DNA from: Thiocapsa roseopersicina
GTDB taxonomy: Bacteria > Pseudomonadota > Gammaproteobacteria > Chromatiales > Chromatiaceae
Reading direction: 5' to 3'
Assembly (NCBI RefSeq): GCF_900106925.1
Contig: NZ_FNNZ01000009.1
Location: forward strand, 124,001 to 188,000
Length of the DNA stretch: 64,000 nt
The translations under genes were made by a program, and so were the position numbers. Below the pieces are notes generated by a model. The model ran no database searches and was not told the DNA's origin. It was given only the letters and a program-made list of their open reading frames with translations. How positions within the stretch are numbered: the first letter of the stretch is position 1; every line of letters begins with the position of its first letter. Shown one piece after another: positions 46,857-55,357 of the stretch.

Positions 46857-48395
46857 TCACCCGCGCCCGCGCGTACTCCCGCCGGTCAGCGAGCCCATGA
46901 TCCCGCGAACTAGCTGACGGCCGATCTGGCTGCCGAGCGAGCGCATGGCGCTGGTCGCAAACGCTTCGACCGGAGTCTGGCGCGTACCCGCGCGCCGGGC
47001 GGGGGCCTTGCCGGTCGACGACGTCGGGGCGGTCTTGCCACTGCGGCCGAAATACTCGGACAGATCCGGGATCTCGGGCGCGGCCGAGGCCACGGCGGCC
47101 TGCTCGGCACGTTGCTCGAGGATCTCGTAGGCGGAGACGCGGTCGATCGAGACGTCGTAGACACCTTTCACCAGCGACTGATCCATGACGGCCTTGCGAA
47201 CCTCGGGCTCGATGGGGCCGAGATGGCTTCCGGGCGGCGCGACGTTGACCCGCTGGACGATCCCCGGAATCCCCTGCTCGTCGAGGGTAGAGACCAGCGC
47301 CTCGCCGACGCCGAGCGCGGTGATGGTGGTCTCGGTGTCGAGCGCCGGATTCTGTCGGAAGGTCTCGGCGGCGACCCGCACCGCGCGCTGGTCGCGCGGC
47401 GTGAAGGCGCGCAAGGCATGCTGGATGCGGTTTCCAAGCTGCCCGAGGACAGTCTCCGGGACATCCATCGGGTTCTGAGTCACGAAATAGACCCCGACAC
47501 CCTTGGAGCGGATCAGCCGCACGACCTGCTCGATCTTATCCAGGAGGACCTTCGGCGCGTCCTTGAAGAGCAGATGCGCCTCGTCGAAGAAGAAGACCAG
47601 CTTTGGCTTGTCCTGGTCGCCCGCCTCGGGCAACTCCTCGAATAGCTCGGACAGGAGCCAGAGCAGGAAGGTGGAGTAGATCTCCGGGGTGTGGATGAGC
47701 TTATCCGCGGCCAGGATGTTGATGTAGCCGTGACCCTGCTCGTCGGTCTGTATCATGTCCTGCAAGGCGAGCGCGGGCTCGCCGAAGAGGAGATCCCCAC
47801 CCTGTTTTTCGATGACGAGCAGGCGACGCTGGATCGCGCCCACGCTCGCCGGCGAGACGTTGCCGTAACGGGTCTGGAGCTCCGCGGCGTTCTCGGCGAC
47901 ATGCGCCAACAGGGCACGCAGATCCTTCAGATCGAGCAGCAGCCAACCATTCTCGTCGGCCACGTGGAAGACGATGTTGATGACGCCTTCCTGCACCTCG
48001 TTGAGATTCAGGAGCCGCGACAACAACACCGGTCCCATCTCGGTCAGGGTGGTGCGGACCGGGTGACCCTGCTCGCCCTGGATGTCCCAGAACATCACCG
48101 GGTTGCCCGCAAAGACGAAGCCTTCCTCCTGCTCCAGGCCCATCTCGGCGACACGCTCGGCGACGCGCCGATTACCGCCTCCAGGTTGGCTGATGCCTGC
48201 GAGATCGCCCTTGATGTCGGCGAGGAACACAGGCACGCCGATGCGGCTGAACTGTTCGGCGAGCCGTTGGAGCGTCACCGTCTTGCCCGTACCCGTCGCA
48301 CCCGCGACCAGACCGTGCCGGTTGGCCATGCGCGAGAGGATCGAGACCGGCTCGGGCCCTTTGCCGACGAGGATGGACTGGGTCATATCAGGCAC
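46857..48395 (-). CDS. HerA-like ATPase, DUF853 (YjgR-like)
   Basis: The 512-residue protein has Walker A GATGTGKTVT near residue 33, Walker B KLVFFFDEAHLLF near residue 260 and FVTQNPMDVPETVLGQLGNRIQHALRAFTPRD, characteristic of the DUF853 branch of HerA/FtsK ATPases. The C-terminus is Ala/Gly/Arg-rich and likely flexible. E. coli YjgR is the reference member and its role is unknown. It is probably a hexameric motor of DNA or protein substrates. A start three codons later (MTQ) is also possible. Confidence 0.88.
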   Translation of the reverse strand: MPDMTQSILVGKGPEPVSILSRMANRHGLVAGATGTGKTVTLQRLAEQFSRIGVPVFLADIKGDLAGISQPGGGNRRVAERVAEMGLEQEEGFVFAGNPVMFWDIQGEQGHPVRTTLTEMGPVLLSRLLNLNEVQEGVINIVFHVADENGWLLLDLKDLRALLAHVAENAAELQTRYGNVSPASVGAIQRRLLVIEKQGGDLLFGEPALALQDMIQTDEQGHGYINILAADKLIHTPEIYSTFLLWLLSELFEELPEAGDQDKPKLVFFFDEAHLLFKDAPKVLLDKIEQVVRLIRSKGVGVYFVTQNPMDVPETVLGQLGNRIQHALRAFTPRDQRAVRVAAETFRQNPALDTETTITALGVGEALVSTLDEQGIPGIVQRVNVAPPGSHLGPIEPEVRKAVMDQSLVKGVYDVSIDRVSAYEILEQRAEQAAVASAAPEIPDLSEYFGRSGKTAPTSSTGKAPARRAGTRQTPVEAFATSAMRSLGSQIGRQLVRGIMGSLTGGSTRGRG

Positions 48396-48582
48396 TCCGT
48401 GTATGGCGAATGTGGATGATCCGAGGAACCGTGGCCGGCAACGCGCCGAGATGCAGCGCCGAGCGGTCGGGGCGTCAAGTATACCCGGGCGAGTCCAGCC
48501 ATAAGCACGCGGCCTTGTGTCGCCTCGTCTCGCACCTATGTAGCGCGGCAGTCTTCATCAATGTTGTTGCAGGGACTTTCAG

Positions 48583-49035
48583 ATGACATTTACACAACCC
48601 GGATCACATCTCGCCGGTGCGGCGGTCGCCGCCGTGCTTTTGCTGGTCGGATGTCTCCCGACGACGGGACCGACCCTGACCGTCCCCGAGGCGTTCGAGC
48701 GCACGAAAAGCGGCGAGGTGACCTTGATCGATATCCGCACGCCGATGGAGTGGCGCCAAACCGGGGTCGCTGAAGGTGCGCAGCGCATCGACATGCGCCA
48801 CCCGAAAGGCCCGGACGGCTTCGCGGATCAGGTGTTGGCCGAGGTCGGCGGCAACAAGGACGCCCCGGTCGCACTTATCTGCCGGACCGGGAACCGCAGC
48901 GGCCACATGCAGAAAGCGCTCCTCGACCGAGGATTCACGAATGTGTACAACGTCGGCGGAGGGATGGTCGGCAGCCGCGCCGGAGCTGGCTGGATTCAAG
49001 AGCGTTTGCCGGTGGAGCCTTGTCCACGCTGCTGA
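48583..49035 (+). CDS. rhodanese-domain lipoprotein
   Basis: The 150-residue protein has a lipoprotein signal ending LLLVGC at residue 24 and one rhodanese domain: VTLIDIRTPMEWRQTGVAEGAQRIDM, with the active-site loop ICRTGNRSGHM carrying the catalytic Cys, and VYNVGGGMVGSRAGAGW. It would sit at the inner or outer membrane facing the periplasm and move sulfane sulfur. That fits a sulfur-metabolising organism, though the pathway is not shown here. Confidence 0.88.
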   Translation: MTFTQPGSHLAGAAVAAVLLLVGCLPTTGPTLTVPEAFERTKSGEVTLIDIRTPMEWRQTGVAEGAQRIDMRHPKGPDGFADQVLAEVGGNKDAPVALICRTGNRSGHMQKALLDRGFTNVYNVGGGMVGSRAGAGWIQERLPVEPCPRC

Positions 49036-49082
49036 GCCGAGCCGCGCGCGGCACGCGCCCAGCGGTCGGTATCGGCCGCCGC

Positions 49083-49499
49083 TCAGTCCGGCTCGGCGAG
49101 TGAGTCGATGTCGATCTCCCAACGGTCGAGCATTTGGCGGTAGATCACGAGCTCTGCGTCCGAGAAAAAGCCATCCGAGCGCGCCAGCAGCAGAAGGATC
49201 CGGGCCAAGGTCCGGCGCGAGATGCGATCCGTGACCGGCGCCAAGATAGTGTCGACCCAATCCGGGTCGGCGAGCCCGACGAAGCGCGCCGTGCCTGCAT
49301 GGGCGATGAGGTCGTCGCAGTAGCCGTCGAAGACCTTGGCAAAGTCCTCGCGGTCGACGCCGAAGCGCTCGAAGACCCCGAGCTTCTCGAGCATGTCCAT
49401 CTCCTCGTCCTTCACCTCGCCATCGCCGATGATGAAGAGAGAGATGACGCGCAGCATGGCCTCGGCGCTGTTGTCCGCGTAGGGGGTGATCTCGGGCAT
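49083..49499 (-). CDS. TerB-like protein
   Basis: The 138-residue, all-helical, acidic protein shows DGEVKDEEMDMLEKLGVFERFGV and LLLLARSDGFFSDAELVIYRQMLDRWEI. These are the two acidic, metal-binding-like helical hairpins of the TerB/DjlA-like fold. No other Ter genes are adjacent, although a TerC protein lies at 7 kb. The function is unknown. Confidence 0.75.
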   Translation of the reverse strand: MPEITPYADNSAEAMLRVISLFIIGDGEVKDEEMDMLEKLGVFERFGVDREDFAKVFDGYCDDLIAHAGTARFVGLADPDWVDTILAPVTDRISRRTLARILLLLARSDGFFSDAELVIYRQMLDRWEIDIDSLAEPD

Positions 49500-49701
49500 C
49501 CTCGTCCTGGCTCCTCAGTGATTTCGTTTTCGTGACGGTCGAGCGATGATCGCACAAACCCGAGCACGCCGCTGCGCCCGGGTCCAGCCCCTCGGGTTTG
49601 CGTTTCCGGGAGCAGAGGCTCCAAAATGACGCCGGCTCCGGGTGCGCTCTTCGCGCGACCCGGATCGGATGCTCCGCCTGACCTCCACGGACGCGACAGC
49701 C

Positions 49702-50322
49702 ATGTTCTTCCCCCTCGACGACACGACCCGCCGCAAGGCCAAGACGCCGCATGAGCTGGCGATGGTCAACCTGATCGTCTTCAACCTGCTGATCGGGGTG
49801 GCGCTGCTCGCGGGCTCGATGGCGGAGCCGGATTCGGTGCTCGGGCGCTACAAGTGGCTTGCGGTCTCGATCCCGCTCGCCCTCTCCTTGGCGGTCATCG
49901 GCGTGACCTGGATCCTATCGCGGCGACCCGGCAAAGGCGCGAGCTGGTTTGCCGCAACCCACTGGCGGCTGGCCGCAAGCCGCTATCGGCTGATCCTGAT
50001 CGCCTACCTGGTCTGTGCAGCGATCCTGAGCATCGCCTTGGTGGGCAAGCAGGACGAGACCGAGATCGCGGCGCAGCTCAGGACCCTGCCGCCGGCGATG
50101 CAGGAGATGGAGCGGCACAAGATCGAGTCGCAGGATATGGCCAGCGCCATCTGGGCACGCATCGGCGTGGTTCCGCTGTTGCTTGCCGTGATGGTCACCA
50201 TCATGCTCGAGTCCGGCGCACTCTACCAAGCCGGCCGCGGCGAGCTGCCCGATGCCTTGGTCGCACGCTGTCCTCCGCCGGACGGGCTCGTCGGGAGCGA
50301 GACCGAACCGCCGGCCGCATGA
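49702..50322 (+). CDS. four-helix membrane protein, unknown function
   Basis: The 206-residue product has hydrophobic segments near [57 protein letters not shown] and [20 protein letters not shown], with a charged loop ([18 protein letters not shown]) between the last two. I do not recognise a family. I chose the ATG at 49702, but ATG at 49669 is possible. A terminator follows the stop within 5 bp. Confidence 0.7.
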   Translation: MFFPLDDTTRRKAKTPHELAMVNLIVFNLLIGVALLAGSMAEPDSVLGRYKWLAVSIPLALSLAVIGVTWILSRRPGKGASWFAATHWRLAASRYRLILIAYLVCAAILSIALVGKQDETEIAAQLRTLPPAMQEMERHKIESQDMASAIWARIGVVPLLLAVMVTIMLESGALYQAGRGELPDALVARCPPPDGLVGSETEPPAA

Positions 50323-50326
50323 TGTC

Positions 50327-50348
50327 AGGCCGCCTCCGGCCTTTTATT
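50327..50348 (+). terminator. intrinsic terminator
   Basis: AGGCCG (50327-50332) pairs with CGGCCT (50337-50342) over a CCTC loop and is followed by TTTATT, directly behind the membrane protein gene and before the cyclophilin gene. Confidence 0.7.
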
Positions 50349-50390
50349 CCGAGGATCACTCACAACGTTCCACCACGACAGGACTTGACC

Positions 50391-50969
50391 ATGTCAAAAC
50401 CATCCCTCTACCTCACCACGGTACTCTTAGCTGCTATGACGACACCCGCACTTGCCGACAATCCCAAGGTTGCATTGGACGTGACGATCGGCGGCGAGCC
50501 CGCCGGCACCATCACGATCGAGCTGTTCGCCGACGTGGTCCCGAAGACGGCCGAGAACTTCCGCGCGCTCTGCACCGGCGAGAAGGGCATGGGCCAAAGC
50601 GGCAAGCCGCTCAGCTACGCCGGCAGTCCGTTCCATCGCATCATTCCGGGCTTCATGATCCAGGGCGGCGACTTCACCCGCGGCAACGGCACGGGCGGCG
50701 AGTCCATCTACGGGGAGAAGTTTGCCGACGAGAACTTCCAGTTGAAGCACACCGAGGCCGGCATGCTCTCGATGGCGAACGCCGGCCCCAACACCAACGG
50801 GTCGCAGTTCTTCATCACGGTCGACGCGACACCTTGGCTGGACGGCAAGCATGTGGTGTTCGGCAAGGTCGTCGAGGGCATGGACGTCGTCGAAGCGATG
50901 GAGGCCCAAGGCTCGCGCTCCGGTGGAACCAAGACCGAGGTCGTCCTCTCGGATTGCCGAGCGCTCTGA
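50391..50969 (+). CDS. periplasmic cyclophilin-type peptidyl-prolyl isomerase
   Basis: The 192-residue protein has a signal peptide ([19 protein letters not shown]) and a full cyclophilin domain: [23 protein letters not shown] with the catalytic Arg, [20 protein letters not shown] and [19 protein letters not shown]. The long eukaryote-like loop [16 protein letters not shown] is present. It would catalyse proline isomerisation in the periplasm. A 12-bp perfect hairpin lies just behind the stop. Confidence 0.92.
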   Translation: MSKPSLYLTTVLLAAMTTPALADNPKVALDVTIGGEPAGTITIELFADVVPKTAENFRALCTGEKGMGQSGKPLSYAGSPFHRIIPGFMIQGGDFTRGNGTGGESIYGEKFADENFQLKHTEAGMLSMANAGPNTNGSQFFITVDATPWLDGKHVVFGKVVEGMDVVEAMEAQGSRSGGTKTEVVLSDCRAL

Positions 50970-50979
50970 CGTCGAGAGA

Positions 50980-51006
50980 ACCCTCGACCCGTTTCGGGTC
51001 GAGGGT
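50980..51006 (+). terminator. 12-bp perfect hairpin after cyclophilin gene
   Basis: ACCCTCGACCCG (50980-50991) pairs with CGGGTCGAGGGT (50995-51006) over TTT. There is no T tract, so it may end or protect the transcript rather than act as a classical terminator. Confidence 0.55.
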
Positions 51007-51313
51007 CGCACCAATTCGGGGCCGCATCGGGCCCCGAGCCGCTGCCTGACCGACCGAAGCGTCCGCATCGCGCTGAGCCTGGCGGGCCGCATGGCCTGAT
51101 CACGATCCGCCCTTCATCCACTCCCGACCTCGCAAGATCCGATTGATCTCCAAGCACGACTCCGACGGCGACACCGCCGCTCGGGATTGAATTTCCCGAT
51201 GAATGGACTCAGAGTTTCCGAAAGATGACAGGCGTCGTAGGATTTTGGTGCAGTCTTTGCCTCAGGATCCACGTCTTCGACCTTTTTCAGCCAGAAGCAC
51301 CGAGGATCCAGCC
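51007..51313. other. intergenic region, no gene seen
   Basis: About 300 bp between the cyclophilin hairpin and the small gene at 51314. I see no gene, clear promoter or repeat in it. Confidence 0.5.
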
Positions 51314-51505
51314 ATGTACGACAGCGATCTCGACCGAGACTATCGTGATGCCCGACCCCACTCGGCGGAGTGTCTCCGCCCGGACGGCCAGCCCGAGCGA
51401 CGGATGCAGACCTGGGCCGAGCTGCAGTGGGCGACCGAGCAGCAAAAACAGTTCGGCCCCTATGCACGCCAGATCGAGGCCGACGTCCTGCGCGGTCTCT
51501 ACTGA
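51314..51505 (+). CDS. small hydrophilic protein of unknown function
   Basis: The 63-residue product is highly charged (MYDSDLDRDYRDARPHSAE), followed by WAELQWATEQQKQFGPYARQIEADVLRGLY. The ATG at 51314 has a GAGG ribosome site. I do not recognise a family. The TGA stop begins a stretch (TGAGCCGCGCCCGG) like the left end of the repeat family seen at 44 kb. Confidence 0.55.
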   Translation: MYDSDLDRDYRDARPHSAECLRPDGQPERRMQTWAELQWATEQQKQFGPYARQIEADVLRGLY

Positions 51506-51659
51506 GCCGCGCCCGGCGGGACATGCAACGTCGCCCGCCGGGTTCGCGAGCCGCCAAGCACTCGCAACGCAGGCGCTGCGCGGGTCAATCGGTCAATGCC
51601 GTTGAGGTGGATTTTCAAGGCCAAAGAGGCGATCGGGGGCCGGCATCTTTGTTGATGCT

Positions 51660-51704
51660 TTAGATGAGGATGTTGGTGTCGACGCTGAAGCGCTGCCGGC
51701 TCAT
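51660..51704 (-). pseudogene. PIN-domain toxin cut by a stop codon
   Basis: Just after the antitoxin, an overlapping ATG (51702-51704) opens SRQRFSVDTNILI, the invariant start of PIN/VapC toxins with the first catalytic Asp. It then meets TAA (51660-51662) where a Tyr codon (TAC or TAT) is usual. The next codons read SINKDAG, as in intact relatives, before the frame decays. The toxin is therefore truncated after 14 residues. Confidence 0.75.
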
Positions 51705-51958
51705 TGGCCGCGCTCGTGGAGGCTATCGCGGGCGCTGCGTGTGACGCCGAGGTCGTAGCCGCGGCTCATGCGCTCCCGCAACCGCTCGCGGGCGGCGCGC
51801 TGGGCGTCGTTCAGGAGCGGCTTCGCCTCGGTGATCGGCAGCACTCGGGCGATGGGTTTGCCGCGCCGGGTGATGACGAGCTCGGCACCCTGCTCGACCC
51901 GTTCGAGGTCACGGGATAGGTGCTGGTTGGCTTCGCGGATGGAGACGATCTCTTGCAT
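51701..51958 (-). CDS. Phd/YefM family antitoxin (orphan)
   Basis: The 85-residue protein has the Phd/YefM DNA-binding half VSIREANQHLSRDLERVEQGAELVITRRGKPIARVLPI at residues 5-42 and a basic, helical C-terminal half that would wrap the toxin. Its stop overlaps the start of a disrupted PIN toxin gene (ATGA). With no working toxin it can only be a DNA-binding remnant, or protect against other toxins. Confidence 0.85.
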   Translation of the reverse strand: MQEIVSIREANQHLSRDLERVEQGAELVITRRGKPIARVLPITEAKPLLNDAQRAARERLRERMSRGYDLGVTRSARDSLHERGQ

Positions 51959-52107
51959 AATCCGGCAACTGTGGAATGTTCTACATACGTCGAACGTTAG
52001 GCCGTTCCAGCCGCGGCGACAAGCGTTGAGGTCTAAAGCATCTCTCGCCCCTCGCAGGAAGACGGACGATCAAATGATCTGCCATTCACACAAGACCATG
52101 TGACGGA

Positions 52108-52791
52108 TCAGGTGCTTCTTCGGGTCGTGGGGATGGAGGCCGATCGCCTCAGGTGGCCGACAAGAGGCACTGCGCTGTCCGGTGGCTCTCCGCCGCTGAA
52201 GAGCGCGGGCCAGGAGTCGTCGCGCGGGATAGCATCGGGAAGAAGATCGAGGCCCAGGTCTGCGATTGCCGCCGCGAAGGGCGCGAGTGCTTCGTCGCCG
52301 ACCTGGTTGAAGACAACGCCGGCCGCGAGGCGCGCCCCTTGACGATGAAGATCCGCGACCAGATCGGCGACGGACTCCAGCGCCCAGACATCCGGCCAGG
52401 CCGGGCGGGTGGGGACCAAGAGCCGATCGACACCCGCGAGGATCTCCATGACCTCGGGACTGACGGTCGGCGGGCAATCGACCAGGACGGCATCGAAGCG
52501 GTCGGCGCGCTCGGCCCAGTCGCGCCAGAGCGCAAACCCGCTGTCCGCCCGCACGGCGATTCCGAACCGGTCGGCGAAGCGCTCGCCCCAGGCCGCGGCC
52601 GTGCCTTGAGGATCGGTATCCAAGAGCAGCAGCCGCGCACCGGGCGCGGGCGAGTGCCGCTCCGCATAAGTCTCGGGTGCGGATCCGCCGGCCAGACGCA
52701 CCGCGCAGCCGATGGCGAGACTGGTCTTGCCCGTTCCGCCCTTGCGATGCCAGAAGGCGATGCGTGGCGGCGCCATGGGGACTGTGCTCAT
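52108..52791 (-). CDS. ParA-like ATPase
   Basis: The 227-residue protein has the deviant Walker A KGGTGKTSLA at residues 18-27, LLLLDTDPQGTAAAW and VLVDCPPTVSPEVMEIL, typical of the ParA/MinD/Soj group. No ParB gene or parS-like repeats lie next to it, so it is an orphan that may position some cellular structure. The last gene of a pair, it lies 54 bp behind the methyltransferase. Confidence 0.85.
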   Translation of the reverse strand: MSTVPMAPPRIAFWHRKGGTGKTSLAIGCAVRLAGGSAPETYAERHSPAPGARLLLLDTDPQGTAAAWGERFADRFGIAVRADSGFALWRDWAERADRFDAVLVDCPPTVSPEVMEILAGVDRLLVPTRPAWPDVWALESVADLVADLHRQGARLAAGVVFNQVGDEALAPFAAAIADLGLDLLPDAIPRDDSWPALFSGGEPPDSAVPLVGHLRRSASIPTTRRST

Positions 52792-52845
52792 GACGCTCCG
52801 GCTCGGTCGATGTGGTCCGGATCGTGCGCTCGGCTCATGTTCGGT

Positions 52846-53556
52846 TCAGTCGACCCGCCGCAACAGATCGATCCGATGCGGCTTCCACAAGCGCACGCCT
52901 TGCGGTGTCAGATGGCGCTCGAAGGCCGCGCGGATCTCGGCCAAACGGGCGGCGTCGAGATTTCGCTCGCTGTGGGTCACGTCGATGAAGCGTGCGGCGA
53001 AGCTCTCCCAGTCCGGATAGATGCCTTCGGACTCGAAGAAGACCTCTTCCACCAGCTCGAACAGCCCCGCATCGACGGCATTCCGGAGGGCCTCGAATGC
53101 GGCCTCGCGGACCAGACGCTCGTCGTCGATCAGCCGCATGATGGCGTTGAAATCACCCCAATAGACGGGCTCGCAGACATAGAGCAGACAGCTCGGGACC
53201 AGCACGCGATGGATCTCGCGCAGCGCTTGATCCATGGCCGCGATCGGGACATGGTGGAGCGACTTGAGCATGACGACGAGGTCATAGCTGGCATCCGGAT
53301 CCGCGATCGACTCGGCGCCGCCGAAGCGAAAGGTCACCTGCGGCAGATCCGCGATCGCGAGGTTGCGTGCGTGCTGGATGCGATCGACCTCGGTCGCCGT
53401 GATCCGGGCCGCGCCGAACCGGGTGGCCAGCGCACGGGTCATGTAGGCGGCGCCGCAGCCCAGCTCCAGGACACGGCGGCCGCGCACATTGATCAAGTCG
53501 CCGATGAGATCGATCTCCTCGCAACGACGGTAGGCGTTCGGATCGTTGATCTGCAT
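52846..53556 (-). CDS. class I SAM-dependent methyltransferase
   Basis: The 236-residue protein has motif I VLELGCGAAYMTRALA near residues 29-44, the acidic strand-2 residue in TATEVD, and YDLVVMLKSLHHV followed by the post-motif LREIHRVLVPSCLLYVCEP, a Methyltransf_11-type arrangement. Its substrate is not evident. It is divergent from the HIT gene and upstream of the ParA-like gene. Confidence 0.85.
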   Translation of the reverse strand: MQINDPNAYRRCEEIDLIGDLINVRGRRVLELGCGAAYMTRALATRFGAARITATEVDRIQHARNLAIADLPQVTFRFGGAESIADPDASYDLVVMLKSLHHVPIAAMDQALREIHRVLVPSCLLYVCEPVYWGDFNAIMRLIDDERLVREAAFEALRNAVDAGLFELVEEVFFESEGIYPDWESFAARFIDVTHSERNLDAARLAEIRAAFERHLTPQGVRLWKPHRIDLLRRVD

Positions 53557-53612
53557 GATGTGCCGTAACCCCTTCGATTGATCGATTGCCGCCTTTGGAA
53601 AAACGAAGCCCG

Positions 53613-54020
53613 ATGGTCATGACCGACTTCATCCTGCATCCCCGACTCCTTGCCGATTGCCATCAGCTCGGCCGCTTGTCCGCGAGTCACCTGCTCCTGC
53701 ATCGCAACGCGGCCGTGCCCTGGTTGATCCTGGTGCCGGAAACGGACCTAGCCAATCTCTTGAATCTGCCGATCGCGCAGCGGGACGCGGTCCTCGCCGA
53801 CTGCAAGCACGTCTCGGACTATCTGACGGCCGTTCTGAAATGCACCAAGGTCAACGTGGCCTGGATCGGCAATCTGGTCCCGCAACTGCATGTCCATGTC
53901 ATCGGCCGAAGCCCGACCGATCCCTGCTGGCCCAAGCCCGTTTGGGGACACCTGAGCGAGGTTTGCGACTACACCTCGGACGAGGTCGACGCGATCCTAG
54001 CAGCGCTTGTAAACGACTGA
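53613..54020 (+). CDS. HIT-family protein
   Basis: The 135-residue protein has the histidine triad-like motif QLHVHVIGR near residue 93 and PVWG downstream, as in the Fhit/HIT-like hydrolases that act on nucleotide conjugates. The opening FILHPRLLADCHQLG is typical of this subgroup. I chose the ATG at 53613. The ATG two codons later is equally likely. Confidence 0.87.
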   Translation: MVMTDFILHPRLLADCHQLGRLSASHLLLHRNAAVPWLILVPETDLANLLNLPIAQRDAVLADCKHVSDYLTAVLKCTKVNVAWIGNLVPQLHVHVIGRSPTDPCWPKPVWGHLSEVCDYTSDEVDAILAALVND

Positions 54021-54099
54021 GCGACCACGAGGGTGGGCGCAGCGGATCAAGATGAACCGCTCGCAACCGAAACCCGCGGCCGTGTTGATATCACATGGC

Positions 54100-54186
54100 G
54101 GTAGGCTGGACGAGCGAAAGCGAAGTTCACCGAGTCCTGCGCCTGCGCCTGCGCCGGTGGACTGCGCTGCGCATGTGCACCCTACG
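54100..54186. repeat. REP-like inverted repeat
   Basis: GGTAGGCTGGACGAGCG (from 54100) to CACCG (54132) is imperfectly inverted at 54155-54186, ending CACCCTACG. The core resembles the GTAGG...CCACC hairpins common in intergenic DNA of many high-GC proteobacteria. A short GCCTGC repeat fills the loop. Confidence 0.5.
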
Positions 54187-54233
54187 GGTCCGATCAGCGT
54201 CGTGGCCGCGTTGTATGAGCGAGCCCAACCCCC

Positions 54234-54617
54234 CTATCGCGCGCCGATCAGCTCGATCGGATAGCCGTCCGGGTCCTCGACGAAGGCGATGATGGTGCTG
54301 CCGGCGTTCATGGGCCCGGCATCGCGGATGATCTTGCCGCCCTTCGCCTTGATCCGGTCCGTCGCCGAGTAGACGTCGTCGACCTCGATGGCGATATGGC
54401 CGTAGCCGCTGCCCAAGTCGTAGTGCTCGACGCCCCAGTTATAGGTCAGCTCGATCACGGTCTGCTCCGACTCGTCGCCGTAGCCGAGAAAGGCAAGGGT
54501 GAACTCGCCCTCCGGATAGTCCTTTTGACGCAGGAGCTTCATCCCGAGGATCTCGGTGTAGAAGGCGATGGAGCGCTGCAGATCGCCGGTGCGCAGCATG
54601 GTATGAAGGATTCTCAT
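54234..54617 (-). CDS. gloA: lactoylglutathione lyase (glyoxalase I)
   Basis: The 127-residue enzyme has the metal ligands His5, Glu56, His74 and Glu122, and the family blocks [37 protein letters not shown] and [11 protein letters not shown]. It converts the methylglyoxal-glutathione hemithioacetal to S-lactoylglutathione in the cytosol. Its length and the ligand set fit the Ni2+/Co2+-type bacterial enzyme. It stands alone. Confidence 0.95.
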   Translation of the reverse strand: MRILHTMLRTGDLQRSIAFYTEILGMKLLRQKDYPEGEFTLAFLGYGDESEQTVIELTYNWGVEHYDLGSGYGHIAIEVDDVYSATDRIKAKGGKIIRDAGPMNAGSTIIAFVEDPDGYPIELIGAR

Positions 54618-54654
54618 CCGGGTGACCTCTTAGGTTGTCGTCGAGCCTGTGCAG

Positions 54655-54821
54655 ATATACCGAGCACACGCGGATTTTTCGCCGCATTGCACGCCCCGCG
54701 CGCGCCAGGCCGGCGTTGCGCCGCCTCGCCGTAGGGGCCGCTACGCCTCGTCGGCGCGCCTTGTCCCGACACGCGCAGGACGCACCCTGCTTTCCGAAAA
54801 ACCCACGTGTGCTCGGTATAT
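54655..54821. mobile_element. 167-bp MITE-like palindromic element
   Basis: 27-bp ends (ATATACCGAGCACACGCGGA at 54655 and its near-perfect inverse ending at 54821) match at 25 of 27 positions. The GC-rich middle contains another hairpin (CGTAG/CTACG), so the whole element could fold into one long stem. It has no coding capacity. It lies between gloA and the cold-shock promoter. Confidence 0.75.
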
Positions 54822-54864
54822 TCTCGCATCGACCCGGGCCTGCAGAAAAACCTACAGAAAAACC

Positions 54865-54893
54865 TTGATAAACGATTCGTTCTTGGGCATGAT
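54865..54893 (+). promoter_or_regulatory. sigma70 promoter of the cold-shock gene
   Basis: TTGATA (54865-54870), a 17-bp spacer, and CATGAT (54888-54893) would give a leader of about 130 nt before the cold-shock gene, close to the long 5' leader known for E. coli cspA. The leader has only a weak AGAG ahead of the ATG. Confidence 0.55.
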
Positions 54894-55027
54894 GCGTCTC
54901 GTGCAGTGCTTCCTTGTAGTATTTCGGTTGTTCCTCCTCTCCGCGTGACGTGGCAGATCCTTCCGTAATCTCCCGACAGTCGCCTGCATATGTACAACAC
55001 GTTTCGTTAAATCAGAGAATACCGTAA

Positions 55028-55231
55028 ATGGCTACAGGCACAGTTAAGTGGTTCAGTGATGAGAAGGGCTTCGGCTTCATCGCTCCTTCCGACGGCTCCA
55101 AGGACGTCTTCGTCCATCACAGCGCCGTCCAAGGCAGTGGCTTCAAGTCGCTGGCCGAGGGACAAAGCGTCTCTTACGACGTCGAGCAAGGCCAGAAGGG
55201 CCCGAGCGCGACCAACGTCGTACCGAAGTAA
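55028..55231 (+). CDS. cspA: cold-shock domain protein
   Basis: The 67-residue OB-fold protein has both RNA-binding motifs, KGFGFIAP and DVFVHHSAV. It binds single-stranded RNA and acts as an RNA chaperone. The number of cold-shock paralogues in the genome is unknown, so the gene symbol is generic. Confidence 0.95.
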   Translation: MATGTVKWFSDEKGFGFIAPSDGSKDVFVHHSAVQGSGFKSLAEGQSVSYDVEQGQKGPSATNVVPK

Positions 55232-55241
55232 AAACAGCCTT

Positions 55242-55258
55242 CAGGTGCCAGTCACCTG
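55242..55258 (+). other. small hairpin behind the cold-shock gene
   Basis: TCAGGTG pairs with CACCTGA over a short loop, just ahead of the intrinsic terminator. It may stabilise the 3' end of the cold-shock mRNA. Confidence 0.4.
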
Positions 55259-55263
55259 AGCTG

Positions 55264-55292
55264 AAAAAGCCCCGCCACCTGCGGGGCTTTTT
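55264..55292 (+). terminator. intrinsic terminator of the cold-shock gene
   Basis: AAAAAGCCCCGC (55264-55275) pairs with GCGGGGCTTTTT (55281-55292) over a five-base loop and ends in a T run. Confidence 0.92.
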
Positions 55293-55357
55293 GCGTTTTC
55301 AGTCCGTCGAATGTCGGCGGCCCGCCCCTCTCTTTCAGTCTCTTGCGGAACCCTCCT

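Noticed and set aside
54121-54160. Short GCCTGC direct repeats as a CRISPR start
   Set aside because: Units are only six bases, without spacers, and lie in the loop of an inverted repeat.
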